From: DIGJ01 sp036658435
GTDB lineage: Bacteria; Bacillota; Clostridia; Lachnospirales; Lachnospiraceae
DNA length: 14,022 nucleotides
Direction of reading: 5' to 3'
NCBI GenBank assembly: GCA_036658435.1
Contig: JAVXEO010000058.1
Coordinates: forward strand, 1-14,022
Made by a program: the position numbers and the translations under genes. The notes beneath the pieces were generated by a model that saw only the letters and a program-made list of their open reading frames with translations, was not told the DNA's origin and ran no database searches. Below are positions 13,373-14,022 of the stretch, in pieces; the stretch's first letter is position 1; every line of letters begins with the position of its first letter.

Positions 13373-14022
13373 ATGGCAAAAATGAAAATATATGAAATTG
13401 CAAAGAGTTTAAACACAAAAAGCACAGACTTAGTTAAAGTGTTAAATGACAATGGTTTCGAAGTCAAAAGTCATAATAGCAATATAGAAGATGGCGCAAT
13501 CGCGTTTCTTCTTAAAAGTTATGCACCAAAAAAAGAGGAAAAACCGGAGGTAAAAGAGATAATCAATACGAAAAAGGAAGAAAAACCAATAGAGAAAAAA
13601 ATAATGGAAGAAACGAAGAAAGAGGAAACAGTAAAGATGGTGGAACCGGAAAAGACAACGGTAATAAGTGAAAAAGTAGAAATTAAGACAGTGAGCCAAG
13701 AAAGCAAGGAAGAAAGTCAGCCTACAAATAGTCAGCCTGCAAGTACACAGTCTACAAATACACAACCTGTAAATAGTCAGCCTGCAAATACACAAAATAG
13801 AAATGAAGGAAGCCGTCCATACAATAATAATTCTAATGGAACGGGGGGAAACCGTCCATATAATAATAACAATACCAATGGAACGGGAGGAGCCCGCCCA
13901 TATAATAATAACAATACCAATGGAACGGGAGGAGCCCGCCCATATAATAATAACAATACCAATGGAACGGGAGGAGCCCGCCCATATAATAATAACAATA
14001 CCAACGGAACGGGAGGAGCCCG
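13373..14022 (+). CDS. infB: Translation initiation factor IF-2, N-terminal part (runs off the window)
   Basis: Only the first 216 codons are present; the frame is open to the window end. Residues 1-50 (MAKMKIYEIAKSLN and on) form the IF2 N-terminal helical domain, which precedes the GTPase core in this family. Residues about 50-114 are a Lys/Glu-rich linker. Residues 115-144 are six pentapeptide repeats (SQPxN/TQxxN type), and from residue 148 there are tandem RPYNNNNTNGTGGA repeats. The GTP-binding and tRNA-binding domains that deliver initiator tRNA to the ribosome lie beyond the edge. AGGAGGT (13357-13363) is 9 nt before the ATG and overlaps the ylxQ stop. Identity rests on the N-terminal domain and operon position, and is firm. 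Confidence 0.95.
   Translation, partial: MAKMKIYEIAKSLNTKSTDLVKVLNDNGFEVKSHNSNIEDGAIAFLLKSYAPKKEEKPEVKEIINTKKEEKPIEKKIMEETKKEETVKMVEPEKTTVISEKVEIKTVSQESKEESQPTNSQPASTQSTNTQPVNSQPANTQNRNEGSRPYNNNSNGTGGNRPYNNNNTNGTGGARPYNNNNTNGTGGARPYNNNNTNGTGGARPYNNNNTNGTGGA
13715..13804 (+). repeat. Six 15-bp degenerate repeats in infB (pentapeptide SQPxN/TQxxN)
   Basis: Six in-frame 15-nt units encode SQPTN, SQPAS, TQSTN, TQPVN, SQPAN and TQNRN. The units are diverged but clearly periodic. They lie in the flexible linker of IF-2, directly before the 14-residue repeats. Confidence 0.8.
13814..14022 (+). repeat. Tandem 42-bp repeats in infB (RPYNNNNTNGTGGA), array continues past the edge
   Basis: One 39-bp unit (13814-13852, encoding RPYNNNSNGTGGN) is followed by four 42-bp units starting at 13853, 13895, 13937 and 13979, and a sixth begins at 14021. 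Units 3 and 4 look identical; unit 2 differs at the Arg/Pro codon positions and unit 5 carries one silent T-to-C change. All are in frame with infB. Near-identity at synonymous positions points to recent expansion. The array is cut by the window end. Confidence 0.92.

Noticed and set aside
13777..14004. Minus-strand frame of 75 codons with repeated LLLLYGRAPPVPLV
   Set aside because: It is the antisense image of the infB repeats, with no ribosome site or independent support.
13814..14022. CRISPR-like direct repeats
   Set aside because: Units are contiguous, without unique spacers, and stay in frame with infB; this is a protein-coding tandem repeat.

Overview
The window looks like a chromosomal stretch of a low-GC, strictly anaerobic fermenting Firmicute, most likely a gut-type Clostridia of the Lachnospiraceae kind. 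This is inferred from the A/T-rich sequence, strong AGGAGG ribosome sites, a bifunctional AdhE, two different [FeFe]-hydrogenase-type proteins, a short NusA, and the rimP-nusA-ylxR-ylxQ-infB gene order. No insertion sequence, phage gene or CRISPR array was seen.

Layout. (1) 1-2674, minus strand: adhE, ended by a strong hairpin terminator at the left edge. (2) 2675-2977: a divergent control region. It holds the adhE promoter, a near-perfect Rex-type (NADH/NAD+ sensor) operator in the adhE leader, an extended -10 promoter firing rightward, and a perfect inverted repeat just downstream of that promoter. (3) 2978-8643, plus strand: a tight five-gene operon. It encodes a thioredoxin-like [2Fe-2S] protein, a PAS-containing sensory-type [FeFe]-hydrogenase homologue, a SpoIIE/PP2C-type phosphatase with an extra C-terminal region, a group B-type monomeric [FeFe]-hydrogenase, and a CaCA-family cation antiporter; a terminator follows. 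(4) 8712-10787: a single methyl-accepting chemotaxis protein gene with its own promoter. (5) 10846-10960, minus strand: a lone tRNA-Glu(CTC) with promoter and terminator. (6) 11012-14022, plus strand: the start of the conserved rimP-nusA-rnpM-ylxQ-infB transcription/translation operon, preceded by a structured leader. infB runs off the right edge inside a tandem repeat array.

How the parts fit. AdhE and the hydrogenase both dispose of fermentation electrons: AdhE turns acetyl-CoA plus NADH into ethanol, and the hydrogenase turns protons plus reduced ferredoxin into H2. They are transcribed divergently from one short region with redox-type operator sequences, which suggests coordinated redox control. 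Upstream of the catalytic hydrogenase in its operon sits a probable H2- or redox-sensing module: hydrogenase-like sensor plus PAS, next to a protein phosphatase, plus a small [2Fe-2S] protein. It resembles the 'phosphatase-linked' sensory [FeFe]-hydrogenase class known by classification but little studied mechanistically, and is the most interesting system here. The right third is ordinary housekeeping, apart from the hairpin leader and the low-complexity, nearly identical 42-bp repeats in infB.
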